Source: Ectothiorhodospira haloalkaliphila ATCC 51935
Lineage (GTDB): Bacteria; Pseudomonadota; Gammaproteobacteria; Ectothiorhodospirales; Ectothiorhodospiraceae
Reading direction: 5' to 3'
Length of the DNA stretch: 64,000 bases
Assembly: GCF_000633935.1 (NCBI RefSeq)
Contig: NZ_KK214996.1
Coordinates: forward strand, 235,729 to 299,728
Of this stretch, positions 25,894 through 37,978 are shown in pieces (positions within the stretch are counted from its first letter, which is position 1; the number at the start of each line of letters is the position of its first letter). The notes below the pieces were generated by a model. It made no database searches. It had not been told where the DNA came from and was given only the letters and a program-made list of their open reading frames with translations. A program made the translations under genes and the position numbers.

Positions 25894-26892
25894 ATGAAGA
25901 CTGCCACTGCCTGGCTTGGTCGCACTCATCAGGGCCTTAGAGAGAGGGCAATCCGCTGGATCACCCGGGGCCAGCGCCCCGAGGGCAGGCAACTCACTCT
26001 GGATAGGCGCTGCATCTACATCCTGCCCACCCGTCAGGGTTACACGTTTGCCCTGGTGCTGGTGGTGATGCTCCTGGGGGCCATCAACTACAGCAACAGC
26101 ATGGCCTTCATGCTCACCTTCCTGCTGGCCGCCCTGGGGGCCAATTCCATGTGGCACACCCACCGCAATCTGCTCGGCCTGCGCATCACCCGTCAGCCGG
26201 CCACACCGGTCTTTGCCGGGCAGACCGCGCAGTTCACCTACACGGTGGACAACCCCAGCCGGGTATCGCGGCGCGGGCTGCTGCTGGAGGCCCCGGAACA
26301 ATCGCCCACCGAGTTCTCGGTCGGGGCCCGGGAGAACACCCCGGTCACATTGAACCTGCGGGCACGGCGGCGGGGTGTACTGCGACCGGGTCGACTGCGG
26401 CTGCATACCCGCTACCCCCTGGGGCTGTTTCGGGCCTGGTCATGGCTCAATTTTGACGAATCCGTACTGATCTACCCGCAGCCGATCCCGGTGGAACAGA
26501 CACCCAGCGGCGACGGTGAGGACACCGAACCCCAAGCCACACGCAACCGGGCAGGCGAGGAGTTCACCGGGGTGCGGGCGTATGCACCCGGGGATTCTCC
26601 CCGGCGACTGGACTGGAAGGCCCTGGCCCGCACCGGCGACATGTACACCAAGGAGTTCCACGAGCTTCAGGGTGGCCAGACCTGGCTGGACTGGGAACAC
26701 CTGCCCGCCGCCGACGTGGAGACACGCCTCTCCATGCTTTGTCATCTGGTACTGGAGGCTCACGGCAAGAAACTGCGCTTTGGTCTGCGCATGCCCGGGG
26801 TGGAGATCGAGCCGGCCACGGGCGAGCGTCATCGGCAACGCTGCCTGGAGCAATTGGCCTGCTTCGCACTGCCTGCGGGGGAAAGTCCATGA
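25894..26892 (+). CDS. DUF58 membrane protein
   Basis: 332 residues with two adjacent hydrophobic helices (about residues 50-90), then a beta-rich region and the DUF58 core, recognisable by GEEFTGVRAYAPGDSPRRLDWKALARTGDMYTKEF. It begins one base after the moxR stop and its stop overlaps the tgpA start by ATGA, so all three are coupled. DUF58 proteins resemble von Willebrand factor A-type folds and are thought to be clients or adaptors of MoxR. Molecular role unknown. Confidence 0.88.
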   Translation: MKTATAWLGRTHQGLRERAIRWITRGQRPEGRQLTLDRRCIYILPTRQGYTFALVLVVMLLGAINYSNSMAFMLTFLLAALGANSMWHTHRNLLGLRITRQPATPVFAGQTAQFTYTVDNPSRVSRRGLLLEAPEQSPTEFSVGARENTPVTLNLRARRRGVLRPGRLRLHTRYPLGLFRAWSWLNFDESVLIYPQPIPVEQTPSGDGEDTEPQATRNRAGEEFTGVRAYAPGDSPRRLDWKALARTGDMYTKEFHELQGGQTWLDWEHLPAADVETRLSMLCHLVLEAHGKKLRFGLRMPGVEIEPATGERHRQRCLEQLACFALPAGESP

Positions 26893-28916
26893 GACTGTTC
26901 ACGCCCGCTCCCGCCATGGGCGCCCTGCCCCGGGAGGAACGCCTGCCGCAACGCTCCAATGCGCTGCCCTGGCTGATTTTCGCCCTGTGTTTCGCCATGC
27001 TGCCGCACCTGTTCAACCAGCCACCCTGGGTGGTGGCCATGGCGGCGCTGGCCATGGGCTGGCGAGCCCTGGCCCATTGGGGGCGCATGCCCATGCCGGG
27101 TCGCTGGCTGCTGGTGCTGCTCACCCTGGTGGCCACCGGCCTGGTGGTCACCCAGTATGGCACCCTGTTCGGCCGCGATGCGGGAGTGGCCCTGCTGATC
27201 CTCATGACGGGCCTGAAGCTGCTGGAGACGCGCGGCTTCCGGGACGCCATGCTGGGGGTGTTCCTGGGCTATTTCGTGGTGATCACCAACTTCTTCTACT
27301 CCCAGGAGATCCCGCTGGCCCTGTACATGGTGGCGGCGGTCTTCGCCACCACGGCGGCCCTGGTGCGGCTCAATGCCGGTGACGGGGCCCAGCCCTGGCG
27401 GGAATCCCTCTCCCTGGCCGGTTTGATGCTGGCCCAGGCCCTGCCACTGATGATCATCCTGTTCCTGCTGTTTCCACGCCTGCCCGGGCCGCTGTGGGGC
27501 ATGCCCCAGGATGAGTCTGCTGGCATCACCGGGCTGTCCGACAGCATGTCGCCCGGCTCCATCAGCGAACTGCTGCAATCCGATGCTCCGGCCTTTCGGG
27601 TGTCCTTTGCCGGAGACATCCCGGATCAGAATCTGCGCTATTGGCGCGGCCCGGTATTCTGGGAGTATGACGGCCGCACCTGGCGCTTCGGTCGTGACCG
27701 GGGCGAGGCGACGCCCCAGCCCGTGACCATCGATGAAGACGACATCTTCACCTACACGGTCAATCTGGAGCCCCATGACGGACGCTGGCTGCTGGCCCTG
27801 GATATTCCCCTGACCACGCCCCAGGACGCCCGCATGACCGCTGACCACGACCTGGTGTCGCGGCGCCCGGTGCGCAGTCTGATCCAGTACAGCGTGTCTT
27901 CCCTGCCCAACATGCCCCTGGAACCCGTATTGAGTGACCACCGTCGCAGTGCGGCCCTGGCGCTGCCCGATGGCACGGCACCCCGGGCGCGGGCGCTGGC
28001 CCGGAGCTGGCGGGAGGCCCACGAGGACGACGGTGCCGTGGTGGGGGCGGCCCTGAGTCACTTCAACCAGGAGCCTTTCTTCTACACCCTGTCGCCGCCG
28101 AGCCTCCCCAGGGACCCGGTGGATCAATTCCTGTTCGAGTCACGGGCGGGCTTTTGTGAGCACTATGCCAGCGCCTTTGTGGTGCTGATGCGCGCTGCCG
28201 GCATTCCGGCGCGGGTGGTCACGGGCTATCAAGGCGGGGAATACAACCGCATGGGGGATTATCTGCTGATCCGCCAATCGGATGCCCATGCCTGGGCGGA
28301 GGTATGGCTGGAGGATCGGGGCTGGGTGCGTGTGGACCCCACGGCCGCCGTGGCGCCGGACCGCATTGAGCAGGGGGTGCGCGCTGCCCTGTCCGACGAC
28401 GCAGGCCTGCCGGACTACATGCTGCGCAGCCTGGACTGGGGGGCCATCCGCCTGCAGTTCGAGTTGTGGCGGGACAGTCTCGATTACTACTGGAGTGGCT
28501 GGGTGCTGGCGTTCGGGCCGGAGCGACAGGCGGAACTGCTGGAACGCCTCGGCCTGGGCCGCTTGGACTGGCGCGGCATGATCACCCTGATGGTGGTGTT
28601 GATCGGCCTGGTGGTGCTGGTGTTCGCGGCCATCTTCCTGTGGCGCAACCGCTTGCCGGTGGCCGATCCGTTATCGCTGGTCTATCGCCGATTCTGTCGT
28701 CGCCTGGGTCGCTGGGGGCTGACCCGCTCTGCCCATGAGCCACCGATGGCCTTTGCACAGCGGGTGGGCCGCGAGCGTCCCGATCTGGCAGAACCGGTGA
28801 TGGCATTCACACAGGAATATGTGGCACTGAGGTATGGCAGCCGGCCGGATCCTGAGCGGTTCCGTCGTCTGCGACGGCTGTTGAGGGAAGTGCGTCCACG
28901 GCGAACATTGCAATAG
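26889..28916 (+). CDS. TgpA-like membrane transglutaminase/protease
   Basis: 675 residues. About six N-terminal membrane helices (roughly residues 25-200) anchor a periplasmic transglutaminase-like domain with the catalytic triad visible: Cys in RAGFCEHYASAF, His in SDAHAWAEVWL and Asp in WVRVDPT. A last membrane helix (near 560-580) is followed by a cytoplasmic DUF4129-like tail. TgpA of Pseudomonas is essential and has this architecture. The ATG at 26889 overlaps the DUF58 stop. Substrate is presumed to be an envelope protein. Confidence 0.88.
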   Translation: MRLFTPAPAMGALPREERLPQRSNALPWLIFALCFAMLPHLFNQPPWVVAMAALAMGWRALAHWGRMPMPGRWLLVLLTLVATGLVVTQYGTLFGRDAGVALLILMTGLKLLETRGFRDAMLGVFLGYFVVITNFFYSQEIPLALYMVAAVFATTAALVRLNAGDGAQPWRESLSLAGLMLAQALPLMIILFLLFPRLPGPLWGMPQDESAGITGLSDSMSPGSISELLQSDAPAFRVSFAGDIPDQNLRYWRGPVFWEYDGRTWRFGRDRGEATPQPVTIDEDDIFTYTVNLEPHDGRWLLALDIPLTTPQDARMTADHDLVSRRPVRSLIQYSVSSLPNMPLEPVLSDHRRSAALALPDGTAPRARALARSWREAHEDDGAVVGAALSHFNQEPFFYTLSPPSLPRDPVDQFLFESRAGFCEHYASAFVVLMRAAGIPARVVTGYQGGEYNRMGDYLLIRQSDAHAWAEVWLEDRGWVRVDPTAAVAPDRIEQGVRAALSDDAGLPDYMLRSLDWGAIRLQFELWRDSLDYYWSGWVLAFGPERQAELLERLGLGRLDWRGMITLMVVLIGLVVLVFAAIFLWRNRLPVADPLSLVYRRFCRRLGRWGLTRSAHEPPMAFAQRVGRERPDLAEPVMAFTQEYVALRYGSRPDPERFRRLRRLLREVRPRRTLQ

Positions 28917-28965
28917 CGCCATGGCATTTGGGGAGAGAGGGCGCTTTCACGCTGGGTAGGGAAAA

Positions 28966-29002
28966 CCCCTCTCCCCGGGGGGAGAGGGGCTGGGGTGAGG
29001 GG
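28966..29002. repeat. CCCTCTCCC-type palindromic repeat, copy 1
   Basis: Short intergenic element: an inverted repeat of CCCCTCTCCC followed by TGGGGTGAGGG. Related copies are at 58314-58351 and, inverted, at 63827-63864. All three are between genes and have a self-complementary core. Confidence 0.75.
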
Positions 29003-29024
29003 CGCAACAGCAGACAACCACCCC

Positions 29025-29459
29025 CTACGCCGGAATCCGCTCCCCCTCCGGTGCGACGGGTTCACCCACCCCGACGGCCGGCCCCCCCTTGCGGCGGTAA
29101 TCATCGATAGCCGCCTTGATGGCATCCTCAGCCAGCACAGAGCAATGGATCTTCACCGGTGGCAGGGCCAGTTCCTCGGCGATCTGCGTGTTCTTGATGG
29201 ATCCCGCCTCCTCCAGGGTCTTGCCCTTCACCCACTCGGTGAGCAGGCTGGAACTGGCAATCGCCGAGCCACAGCCGTAGGTCTTGAACTTGGCGTCCTC
29301 GATCACGCCGACATCATTCACCTTGATCTGCAATTTCATCACGTCGCCGCAGGCGGGGGCACCCACCATGCCGGTGCCCACGGAGGTATCGCTCTTGTCC
29401 ATTGCCCCCACGTTGCGGGGATTCTCGTAGTGGTCAAGCACTTTGTCACTGTAGGCCAT
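29025..29459 (-). CDS. iscU: Iron-sulfur scaffold IscU (second copy, isolated cluster)
   Basis: 144-residue scaffold on which Fe-S clusters are built. Cluster ligands Cys37 (GAPACGDV), Cys63 (YGCGSA) and Cys106 (KIHCSVLA) are present, with the Asp39 next to the first Cys and the LPPVK motif (about 99-103) that the HscA chaperone recognises. It differs from the IscU of the complete operon at only a handful of positions up to residue 126; after that the tails diverge, this one being longer and ending GEPVAPEGERIPA. HscA is not encoded here, so it must be shared with the other locus. Last gene of iscR-iscS-iscU. Confidence 0.95.
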   Translation of the reverse strand: MAYSDKVLDHYENPRNVGAMDKSDTSVGTGMVGAPACGDVMKLQIKVNDVGVIEDAKFKTYGCGSAIASSSLLTEWVKGKTLEEAGSIKNTQIAEELALPPVKIHCSVLAEDAIKAAIDDYRRKGGPAVGVGEPVAPEGERIPA

Positions 29460-29495
29460 GTCATTTCACCTCTTCGTTCGTGCGTGTATCAGGCC

Positions 29496-30716
29496 TCAAT
29501 GGGCCACCCACTCCACGGATTTCAGGTCGATCCCCTCCTGGTGCATCTCCCACAAGGGAGACAGGTCGCGCAGTTTTTGCACCGCCGACTTGACCAGCGA
29601 GATCGTGTGGTCCACTTCCTCCACGGTGGTGTAACGCCCCACGGAGAAGCGGATGGAACTGTGCGCCAACTCATCATCCCGTCCCAGGGCGCGCAACACA
29701 TAAGACGGCTCCAGACTGGCGCTGGTACAGGCCGAACCCGAAGACACGGCGATATCCTTGAGGGCCATGATCAGGCTCTCCCCCTCCACAAAATTGAAGG
29801 AGACGTTCAGGTTGCCCGCCACGCGGCTTTCCAGATCGCCGTTGAGATACACCTCATCCATCTCCGACAGACCTGCCCAGAGGCGATCGCGCAGCATGCG
29901 CAAACGCTCGTTCTCAGCGCCCATCTCCTCGCGAGCGATACGGAAAGCCTCCCCCATGCCCACGATCTGATGGGTGGCCAGGGTGCCGGAGCGCAGACCC
30001 CGTTCGTGACCGCCACCATGCATCTGGGCCTCGAGACGCACTCGCGGCTTGCGGGAGACATACAAGGCGCCCACGCCCTTGGGACCATAGGTCTTGTGGG
30101 CCGAGAAGCTCATCAGGTCCACAGGCAATCTGGAAAGGTCCAGCTCCACCTTGCCGGTGGACTGAGCGGCGTCCACATGGAAGACGATGCCCCGCGACCG
30201 GGTGAGATTGCCAATCGCCTCCAGATCCTGGATGACGCCGATCTCGTTGTTCACATGCATGATGGAAACCAGCACCGTGTCATCACGAAGGGCAGCCTCC
30301 AGCTTGTCCAGATCCAGCAGGCCGCTGGGCTCAGGCTCCAGGTAAGTCACCTCGAAGCCCTCACGTTCCAGTTGGCGACAGGAATCCAGCACGGCCTTGT
30401 GTTCGGTCTTCAGGGTGACGATATGGCGACCCTTTTTCTGGTAGAAGTGCGCAGCCCCCTTGATGGCCAGGTTGTCGGCCTCGGTAGCGCCGCTGGTCCA
30501 GATGATTTCCCGGGGGTCGGCCCCCACCAGGGCGGCTACATGTTCCCGGGCCTGCTCCACGGCCTGCTCAGACTCCCAGCCAAAGCTGTGGGAGCGAGAG
30601 GCCGGGTTGCCGAAGGTCCCCTCGCGAGTGAGAAAACGACTCATGGTCTCCGCCACTCGCTCGTCCATGGGTGTGGTGGCGGCGTAATCCAGATAGATGG
30701 GCAGTTGCAAGGCCAT
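29496..30716 (-). CDS. iscS: Cysteine desulfurase IscS (second copy)
   Basis: 406-residue PLP enzyme that releases sulfur from cysteine for Fe-S clusters and tRNA thiolation. The PLP Lys is in [12 protein letters not shown], the active-site loop Cys in [16 protein letters not shown], and [10 protein letters not shown] and [14 protein letters not shown] are conserved. It is close to but clearly distinct from the IscS at 54 kb (about 85 percent identical by eye). GGAGGA site precedes the ATG. It sits 36 bp before iscU and 9 bp after iscR, so the three are one operon. Confidence 0.95.
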   Translation of the reverse strand: MALQLPIYLDYAATTPMDERVAETMSRFLTREGTFGNPASRSHSFGWESEQAVEQAREHVAALVGADPREIIWTSGATEADNLAIKGAAHFYQKKGRHIVTLKTEHKAVLDSCRQLEREGFEVTYLEPEPSGLLDLDKLEAALRDDTVLVSIMHVNNEIGVIQDLEAIGNLTRSRGIVFHVDAAQSTGKVELDLSRLPVDLMSFSAHKTYGPKGVGALYVSRKPRVRLEAQMHGGGHERGLRSGTLATHQIVGMGEAFRIAREEMGAENERLRMLRDRLWAGLSEMDEVYLNGDLESRVAGNLNVSFNFVEGESLIMALKDIAVSSGSACTSASLEPSYVLRALGRDDELAHSSIRFSVGRYTTVEEVDHTISLVKSAVQKLRDLSPLWEMHQEGIDLKSVEWVAH

Positions 30717-30725
30717 GATTCCTCC

Positions 30726-31208
30726 TCAAGCAGCGGTGCGGCGGAAGATGAAGTGGTGGTGGGCGCGCTGGTGCTGGGCATCCTGACGTTGCGCCACCTG
30801 CTGCACTTCCGGACGATTGGAGAACTGATCCAGCGTGATGCCGTCGAGGAAGCTGTACAGCTGCTCACTCAGGTCATCCCACAGTTGGTGGGTGAGGCAA
30901 CGCTCACCATCCTGGCAGGTTCCCTTGCCGGCGCAGCGCGTCATGGTCACGTTTTCGTCAACGGCGGTGATGATGCGCGCCACGGTGATTTCGTCCGATG
31001 GCCGCGACAGTCGGTAACCACCGCCCGGGCCACGAACCCCCTCCACCAAGCCGTTCTTGCGCAGCTTGGCGAAGAGTTGCTCCAGGTAGGACAGGGAGAT
31101 CCCCTGGGATTGGGAAATATCCGCCAGTGTCACCGGGCCAATCTTGTCGTGGATGGCCAGGTCCAGCATGGCGGTCACTGCATAGCGGCTTTTCGTCGAG
31201 AGTTTCAT
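30726..31208 (-). CDS. iscR: Rrf2-family Fe-S regulator IscR (second copy)
   Basis: 160-residue DNA-binding regulator. The N-terminal winged helix reads [15 protein letters not shown] and [14 protein letters not shown], and the [2Fe-2S] ligands Cys92, Cys98 and Cys104 ([14 protein letters not shown]) have the standard spacing. It controls Fe-S biogenesis genes and probably its own operon, since a partial IscR-type box lies upstream. It is noticeably more diverged from the other IscR (two-thirds identical by eye) than are the IscU or IscS pairs. The tail is rich in His and Gln ([12 protein letters not shown]). Confidence 0.93.
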   Translation of the reverse strand: MKLSTKSRYAVTAMLDLAIHDKIGPVTLADISQSQGISLSYLEQLFAKLRKNGLVEGVRGPGGGYRLSRPSDEITVARIITAVDENVTMTRCAGKGTCQDGERCLTHQLWDDLSEQLYSFLDGITLDQFSNRPEVQQVAQRQDAQHQRAHHHFIFRRTAA

Positions 31209-31241
31209 GACTGGCCCCTTCCTCGGTTGTCAGGCTTCATA

Positions 31242-31266
31242 ATTCCTGAGCTGCATAGTCAGGATT
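31242..31266 (-). promoter_or_regulatory. Partial IscR-type box upstream of iscR copy 2
   Basis: 25-base sequence with about 17 matches to the type 1 IscR consensus, best in its TAGTCAGG half. It lies 34 bases before the start codon. A TTGACT and a TTGGTT further upstream, with TAAATC, could be promoter elements. Confidence 0.4.
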
Positions 31267-31331
31267 TAGAATGGTTTTACAATAACCAAGTCAGACAGTC
31301 AAGAATTAAGGCGAAAAAAATCAGCCGGGCA

Positions 31332-33499
<2,168 letters not shown>

Positions 33500-33781
33500 G
33501 CCAACGCCGCAGGCTTGGCTAAAAGCATATAATCCAAGGGAATTTTATAACCCCGCCTTGCAGCGCGCCGGCAGACCTGCTATCTATAAGCGGATTTGAT
33601 GCAGCGCGACATTCTGGATACCCGCCCGTGGACTTCTCCCCGGGCCGGGTGACATCCACCCCTTCAGTACCTTCAAGCGAACGCTGTGCCCCGCCCGCTC
33701 CCGGCCATGCCGCTACGGGCGGACAGCCATTCACCGTTAACCGCCCCCTGATCGGGCGCACCCAGGCGGAGCCGTCGATCC

Positions 33782-34162
33782 ATGCCAAACGATAACCGAC
33801 CGTTATCACCCCATCTGCAGGTGTACAAGCCGCAGTTGACATCGGTCCTCTCGATCCTGCACCGCGCCACCGGTGTCATTCTCAGCCTGGCCAGTCTTCT
33901 GCTCATCTACTGGCTCGTCTCCCTGGCCGCGGGCCCGGAGGCCTTTGCCCGTGCCGAGGGCCTGCTGCATAGCGGCCTTGGGCTTTTTGTCCTGTTCGGT
34001 GTAACCCTCTCCCTGTTCTACCACCTGGGCACCGGCATCCGGCACCTGATCTGGGACACCGGCCGCGGCCTGGAGATCAAGCAGGTCTACCTGAGCGGCA
34101 TCCTCGCCCTGGTGGCCACCCTCATTCTCACGGCGATCTTCTGGATCTTCGTACTCATCTGA
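33782..34162 (+). CDS. sdhC: Succinate dehydrogenase cytochrome b556 subunit
   Basis: 126-residue membrane anchor with three helices. LSPHLQVYKPQLTSVLSILHRATGVILS is the conserved N-terminal quinone-site Ser/Arg region, and the heme His is in YHLGTGIRHLIWD. First gene of sdhCDAB-sdhE; the 280 bp upstream contain no clear conserved operator, though a TATAAT occurs at 33528-33533 without a matching -35. Confidence 0.93.
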   Translation: MPNDNRPLSPHLQVYKPQLTSVLSILHRATGVILSLASLLLIYWLVSLAAGPEAFARAEGLLHSGLGLFVLFGVTLSLFYHLGTGIRHLIWDTGRGLEIKQVYLSGILALVATLILTAIFWIFVLI

Positions 34163-34176
34163 TCGGGGAGAGCATC

Positions 34177-34557
34177 ATGAGTCTTCGCACACCATTGAGC
34201 CAGGCGCGCGGCCTGGGTTCGGCAAAGGACGGCACCCACCATTGGTTCGTCATGCGCGTGAGCTCCATCGCCATGGTACCGCTGATGCTCTGGCTGATCT
34301 TCAGCCTGGGCAGCCTGGCCGGCGCCGGCTTTGAAGCCACCTCTGCCTGGGTCGCAAACCCCCTCAATACTGTTCTGCTGATCCTGACCGTGGGGGCCTT
34401 GTTCCACCATGCCTACTTGGGACTGCAGGTGATCATCGAGGACTACGTGCACGGTGAGGGCAAAAAGTTCGCGAGCCTCATTGCCATGCAATTCCTCATG
34501 TTGCTGCTGGCGGTCACCGGGATCGTCGCCATACTGCGCATTGCTTTCGGGAGCTGA
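34177..34557 (+). CDS. sdhD: Succinate dehydrogenase membrane anchor subunit
   Basis: 126 residues, three membrane helices, with the family pattern ARGLGSAKDGTHHWFVMRVSSIAMVPL at the N-terminus and the heme/quinone region FHHAYLGLQVIIEDYVHGEGKK. 14 bp after sdhC and just ahead of sdhA. Together SdhC and SdhD bind heme b and ubiquinone. Confidence 0.92.
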   Translation: MSLRTPLSQARGLGSAKDGTHHWFVMRVSSIAMVPLMLWLIFSLGSLAGAGFEATSAWVANPLNTVLLILTVGALFHHAYLGLQVIIEDYVHGEGKKFASLIAMQFLMLLLAVTGIVAILRIAFGS

Positions 34558-34560
34558 TTG

Positions 34561-36351
34561 ATGAAGGGCGACTACAAGATTATCGACCATGCCTATGACG
34601 TGGTGGTGGTCGGTGCCGGCGGGGCCGGCCTGCGGGCCACCTTCGGCATGGCGGAAAAGGGCCTCAAGACCGCCTGCGTCACCAAGGTTTTCCCCACCCG
34701 CAGCCACACGGTGGCCGCCCAGGGGGGCATTTCCGCAGCCCTGGGCAACATGGGCGAGGACGACTGGCGCTGGCATATGTATGACACGGTCAAGGGTTCC
34801 GACTGGCTCGGTGATCAGGACGCCATCGAATACATGTGCCGCGAGGCCGCCCCGGCCATCATCGAGCTGGAGCACTACGGCGTGCCCTTCTCCCGCACGG
34901 AGGACGGCAAGATCTATCAGCGCCCTTTCGGCGGCATGACCACCCGCTTCGGTGAAGGTCGCGCCCAGCGCACCTGTGCTGCCGCCGACCGGACGGGCCA
35001 CGCGATCCTGCACACCCTTTATCAGCAGGCCCTGGCCCATCAGGCCGAGTTCTACATCGAACACTTCGCCACCGACCTGATCATGGACGGTGACACCTGT
35101 CGTGGCGTGCTCTCGCTGGATCTGGTGAACGGCACCCTGCACCGCTTCAACGCCCACCTGGTGGTGCTGGCCACGGGCGGCTATGGGCGTAGCTATTTCT
35201 CCTGCACCTCGGCTCACACCTGCACCGGCGACGGCATGGGCATGGCGCTGCGCGCCGGGCTGCCCATGCAGGATATGGAGTTCGTGCAGTTTCATCCCAC
35301 CGGCGTCTATGGCGCCGGCTGCCTGATCACCGAAGGCGTGCGCGGCGAAGGGGGTTATCTCACCAATTCCAAGGGCGAGCGGTTCATGGAGCGCTATGCC
35401 CCCAACGCCAAGGACCTGGCCTCCCGCGACGTGGTCTCCCGCTCCATGACCGTGGAGATCAACGAAGGCCGCGGCGTGGGCGCCAAACAGGATCACATTC
35501 ACCTGCACCTGGAACACCTTGGGCCGGAAGTCATCAACGAGCGCCTGCCGGGCATCGCCGAGACCGCACGCATCTTTGCCGGCGTGGACGTGACCAAGGA
35601 ACCCATCCCGGTGCTGCCCACGGTGCACTACAACATGGGTGGCATCCCCACCAACTACCGTGGCGAGGTGGTCACCCTCAAGGATGGCAACCCGGACCAT
35701 ATCGTGCCAGGCCTCATGGCCATCGGCGAAGCGGCCTGCGTCTCGGTGCATGGCGCCAACCGCCTGGGTTCCAACTCCCTGCTGGACCTGGTGGTGTTCG
35801 GTCGTGCCGCCGCCATCCGCGCCAGCGAGATCGTCAGCGATATCGGCGCCGCCGTCAAACCCCTGCCTGACGGTGCCGCCGACAAGGCCCTGGAACGCCT
35901 GGACCGCCTGCGCTACGCCGACGGTGCACGCTCCACCGCCTCCATCCGCGATGACATGCAGCAGTGCATGCAGCGCTACGCCGCCGTGTTCCGCACCGGC
36001 GAAACCCTGCAGCAGGGCTGTGATCGCATGGACGAGGTCTTCACCTCATTTGGCGATGTGCGCGTCACCGACCGCTCCCTGATCTGGAACTCGGACCTGG
36101 TGGAAACCCTGGAGCTGGAAAACCTGCTGGGCTGCGCCGTGAGTACCATCCGCTCCGCGGTGAATCGCCCGGAGAGCCGTGGTGCCCACGCCCGCGAGGA
36201 CTGTCCCGACCGGGACGACGAGAACTGGATGAAGCACACCCTGTCCTGGGTGGACGAACAGGGCAAGGTTCGCCTCGACTACCGCCCGGTGCATCTGTAC
36301 ACCCTCAGCGACGATGTGGACGTCGTGCCCCCCAAGGCACGGGTCTACTGA
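34561..36351 (+). CDS. sdhA: Succinate dehydrogenase flavoprotein subunit
   Basis: 596-residue FAD subunit catalysing succinate to fumarate. FAD binding at [16 protein letters not shown], covalent flavin His in [11 protein letters not shown], catalytic region [23 protein letters not shown] and [15 protein letters not shown], and the capping Arg region in the C-terminal helical domain. ATG at 34561 is taken over the TTG codon just before it. Standard length for the proteobacterial enzyme. Confidence 0.96.
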   Translation: MKGDYKIIDHAYDVVVVGAGGAGLRATFGMAEKGLKTACVTKVFPTRSHTVAAQGGISAALGNMGEDDWRWHMYDTVKGSDWLGDQDAIEYMCREAAPAIIELEHYGVPFSRTEDGKIYQRPFGGMTTRFGEGRAQRTCAAADRTGHAILHTLYQQALAHQAEFYIEHFATDLIMDGDTCRGVLSLDLVNGTLHRFNAHLVVLATGGYGRSYFSCTSAHTCTGDGMGMALRAGLPMQDMEFVQFHPTGVYGAGCLITEGVRGEGGYLTNSKGERFMERYAPNAKDLASRDVVSRSMTVEINEGRGVGAKQDHIHLHLEHLGPEVINERLPGIAETARIFAGVDVTKEPIPVLPTVHYNMGGIPTNYRGEVVTLKDGNPDHIVPGLMAIGEAACVSVHGANRLGSNSLLDLVVFGRAAAIRASEIVSDIGAAVKPLPDGAADKALERLDRLRYADGARSTASIRDDMQQCMQRYAAVFRTGETLQQGCDRMDEVFTSFGDVRVTDRSLIWNSDLVETLELENLLGCAVSTIRSAVNRPESRGAHAREDCPDRDDENWMKHTLSWVDEQGKVRLDYRPVHLYTLSDDVDVVPPKARVY

Positions 36352-36378
36352 TTCCCGGATTCAGGAGAACGCAAGACC

Positions 36379-37161
36379 ATGGCTCAGTTCATACTGCCCA
36401 TCAAATCCCGGGTGCAGAAGGGCAAGACCTTCAAGGCCGAGGGTGCCTCCAGCACCAACATCAAGCGCTTCGTGATCTATCGCTGGAACCCGGATAACGA
36501 CGAGAACCCGCGCCTGGACACCTACGAGGTGGATCTGGATGCCTGTGGACCGATGGTTCTGGACGCCATCATCAAGATCAAGGACGAGATCGACCCCACC
36601 CTGTCCTTCCGCCGTTCCTGCCGTGAGGGCATCTGCGGCTCCTGTGCCATGAACATCGATGGCACCAACACCCTGGCCTGTACCAAGGCCATTGAGGACA
36701 TCAAGGGCGATGTGCGCATCTACCCGCTGCCACACATGAACGTGGTCAAGGACCTGATCCCGGACATGACCCACTTCTATGCCCAGTACGCCTCAATCAA
36801 ACCCTGGATCCGCACTCAGACCCCGCCGCCCCCGGACAAGGAGCGCCTGCAGTCAGTGGAGGATCGGGCCAAGCTGGATGGTCTGTACGAATGCATCCTG
36901 TGCGCCTGCTGCTCCACCTCCTGCCCCAGCTACTGGTGGAACGGCGACCGCTACCTGGGCCCGGCCATCCTGCTGCAGGCGCAGCGCTGGATCGTGGATA
37001 GCCGCGACGAGGCCACCGGCGAGCGCCTGGACGAACTGGAAGATCCCTTCAAGCTCTATCGCTGCCACACCATCATGAACTGCGCCCGCACCTGCCCCAA
37101 GGACCTGAACCCGGGCCAGGCCATTGCGGAGATCAAGAAGAAAATGGTCTTGCGCAAGTGA
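36379..37161 (+). CDS. sdhB: Succinate dehydrogenase iron-sulfur subunit
   Basis: 260-residue electron-transfer subunit. [2Fe-2S] ligands in [21 protein letters not shown], [4Fe-4S] in [16 protein letters not shown] and [3Fe-4S] in [18 protein letters not shown]. It passes electrons from FAD in SdhA to quinone. Contains a slightly longer N-terminus than E. coli SdhB, with extra residues [20 protein letters not shown]. 27 bp after sdhA. Confidence 0.96.
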   Translation: MAQFILPIKSRVQKGKTFKAEGASSTNIKRFVIYRWNPDNDENPRLDTYEVDLDACGPMVLDAIIKIKDEIDPTLSFRRSCREGICGSCAMNIDGTNTLACTKAIEDIKGDVRIYPLPHMNVVKDLIPDMTHFYAQYASIKPWIRTQTPPPPDKERLQSVEDRAKLDGLYECILCACCSTSCPSYWWNGDRYLGPAILLQAQRWIVDSRDEATGERLDELEDPFKLYRCHTIMNCARTCPKDLNPGQAIAEIKKKMVLRK

Positions 37162-37168
37162 TGCAGGC

Positions 37169-37414
37169 ATGAGCGAACTGTCACGACTGCGCTGGCGCTG
37201 CCGGCGCGGCACCAAGGAACTGGACCTGATGCTCGAGGGCTTCGTGCTCAGCCAGGGGAAGAGCCTGTCCAGCGAGGAACTGGCCCTCTTCGAGCAGGTG
37301 CTGGACCAGCAGGATGATGATCTGCAGCGCTGGTTGCTGTATGGCGAGCCGGTGGAGGTGGAAGCGATCCGGGGAATGATTCAGCGGGTTCGGGAGCAAT
37401 TCCTGAACCGCTGA
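37169..37414 (+). CDS. sdhE: SdhA flavinylation factor SdhE
   Basis: 81-residue helical protein of the SdhE/YgfY (CptB, DUF339) family. It promotes covalent attachment of FAD to SdhA; the conserved RRGTKELDLMLEGF contains the RGxxE motif that binds the flavoprotein. ATG at 37169 starts the family homology; an open frame overlaps sdhB but is not protein-like there. Seven bases after the sdhB stop. In E. coli its gene is coupled to ygfX; here ygfX is nearby but on the opposite strand. Confidence 0.92.
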   Translation: MSELSRLRWRCRRGTKELDLMLEGFVLSQGKSLSSEELALFEQVLDQQDDDLQRWLLYGEPVEVEAIRGMIQRVREQFLNR

Positions 37415-37452
37415 GCTCCCGGGCTTTCCGGGGCCCGGGCATTCGCGGCCAA

Positions 37453-37560
37453 GGGCCGCTCCCACAAAAAAACGCCCCGTGGGAGCCGGCCTGCCGGCGA
37501 ATCGCCGCGACAGCAGCGCCGGGCCTGAGAACTCCTTCGCAGCCAGGGCCGCTCCCACAA
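37453..37560. repeat. GTGGGAG-type REP elements (inverted pair)
   Basis: Two copies of GGGCCGCTCCCACAA (37453-37467 and 37546-37560) flank an inverted copy, GTGGGAGCCGGCCTGCCGG with GCGAATCGCCGCGACAG after it. This matches the GTGGGAGC-stem REP elements common in Pseudomonas and relatives, usually mobilised by RAYT transposases. No RAYT gene is in the window. Confidence 0.75.
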
Positions 37561-37579
37561 GGGAGCAAGACCAGACGGT

Positions 37580-37978
37580 TCAGAAGGTGTTGACCACCTG
37601 AGCCACGCCGGGGACGCGGGCACGCACCAGGCGCTCCACCACCTGTTTGAGGTCCAGAGCAGACCGTGGGCAACCCACGCAGGCGCCCTTGAGACGCACC
37701 CGTACGATGCGCTCCTCAATGCCCACCAGTTCGATATCGCCACCATCCTGCATGAGGATGCGCCGCGCCTCCTCCACTGCCTGGGCCACCTGCTCAGGCT
37801 CCACAGGCCCCTCGGCGGGCAGGACTTCCCGCTCCCGTGCTGCGATGGTCTGGGCGCGATCCAGGCGCAGGGCCAGCTCAGCATCCACCTCTTCGATGGC
37901 GTCCAGTTCAGCTTCCGTGTAAACGTGACCGGGATCCGAATGCAGCAAAGCCTCCAGGGGCTTGGGATCATCCGCCAT
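37580..37978 (-). CDS. Nfu/NifU-C-domain Fe-S protein
   Basis: 132-residue protein. The C-terminal 75 residues form an Nfu domain with the CxxC motif GACVGCPRSALDLKQVVERLV that binds a [4Fe-4S] cluster for delivery to target enzymes. The N-terminal 55 residues are acidic and unrelated to the A-type domain of NfuA, so it is a short Nfu. Its ATG follows a GGGAGG site and overlaps the end of ygfX by 11 bases, suggesting an operon. Placement beside the sdh genes fits delivery to SdhB, an inference. Confidence 0.85.
   Translation of the reverse strand: MADDPKPLEALLHSDPGHVYTEAELDAIEEVDAELALRLDRAQTIAAREREVLPAEGPVEPEQVAQAVEEARRILMQDGGDIELVGIEERIVRVRLKGACVGCPRSALDLKQVVERLVRARVPGVAQVVNTF

Noticed and set aside
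28921-29002. Repeats as CRISPR
   Set aside because: Copies are dispersed, palindromic and not separated by regular spacers.
33528-33533. TATAAT as sdh promoter
   Set aside because: No -35 element at a workable distance and 250 bases from sdhC.
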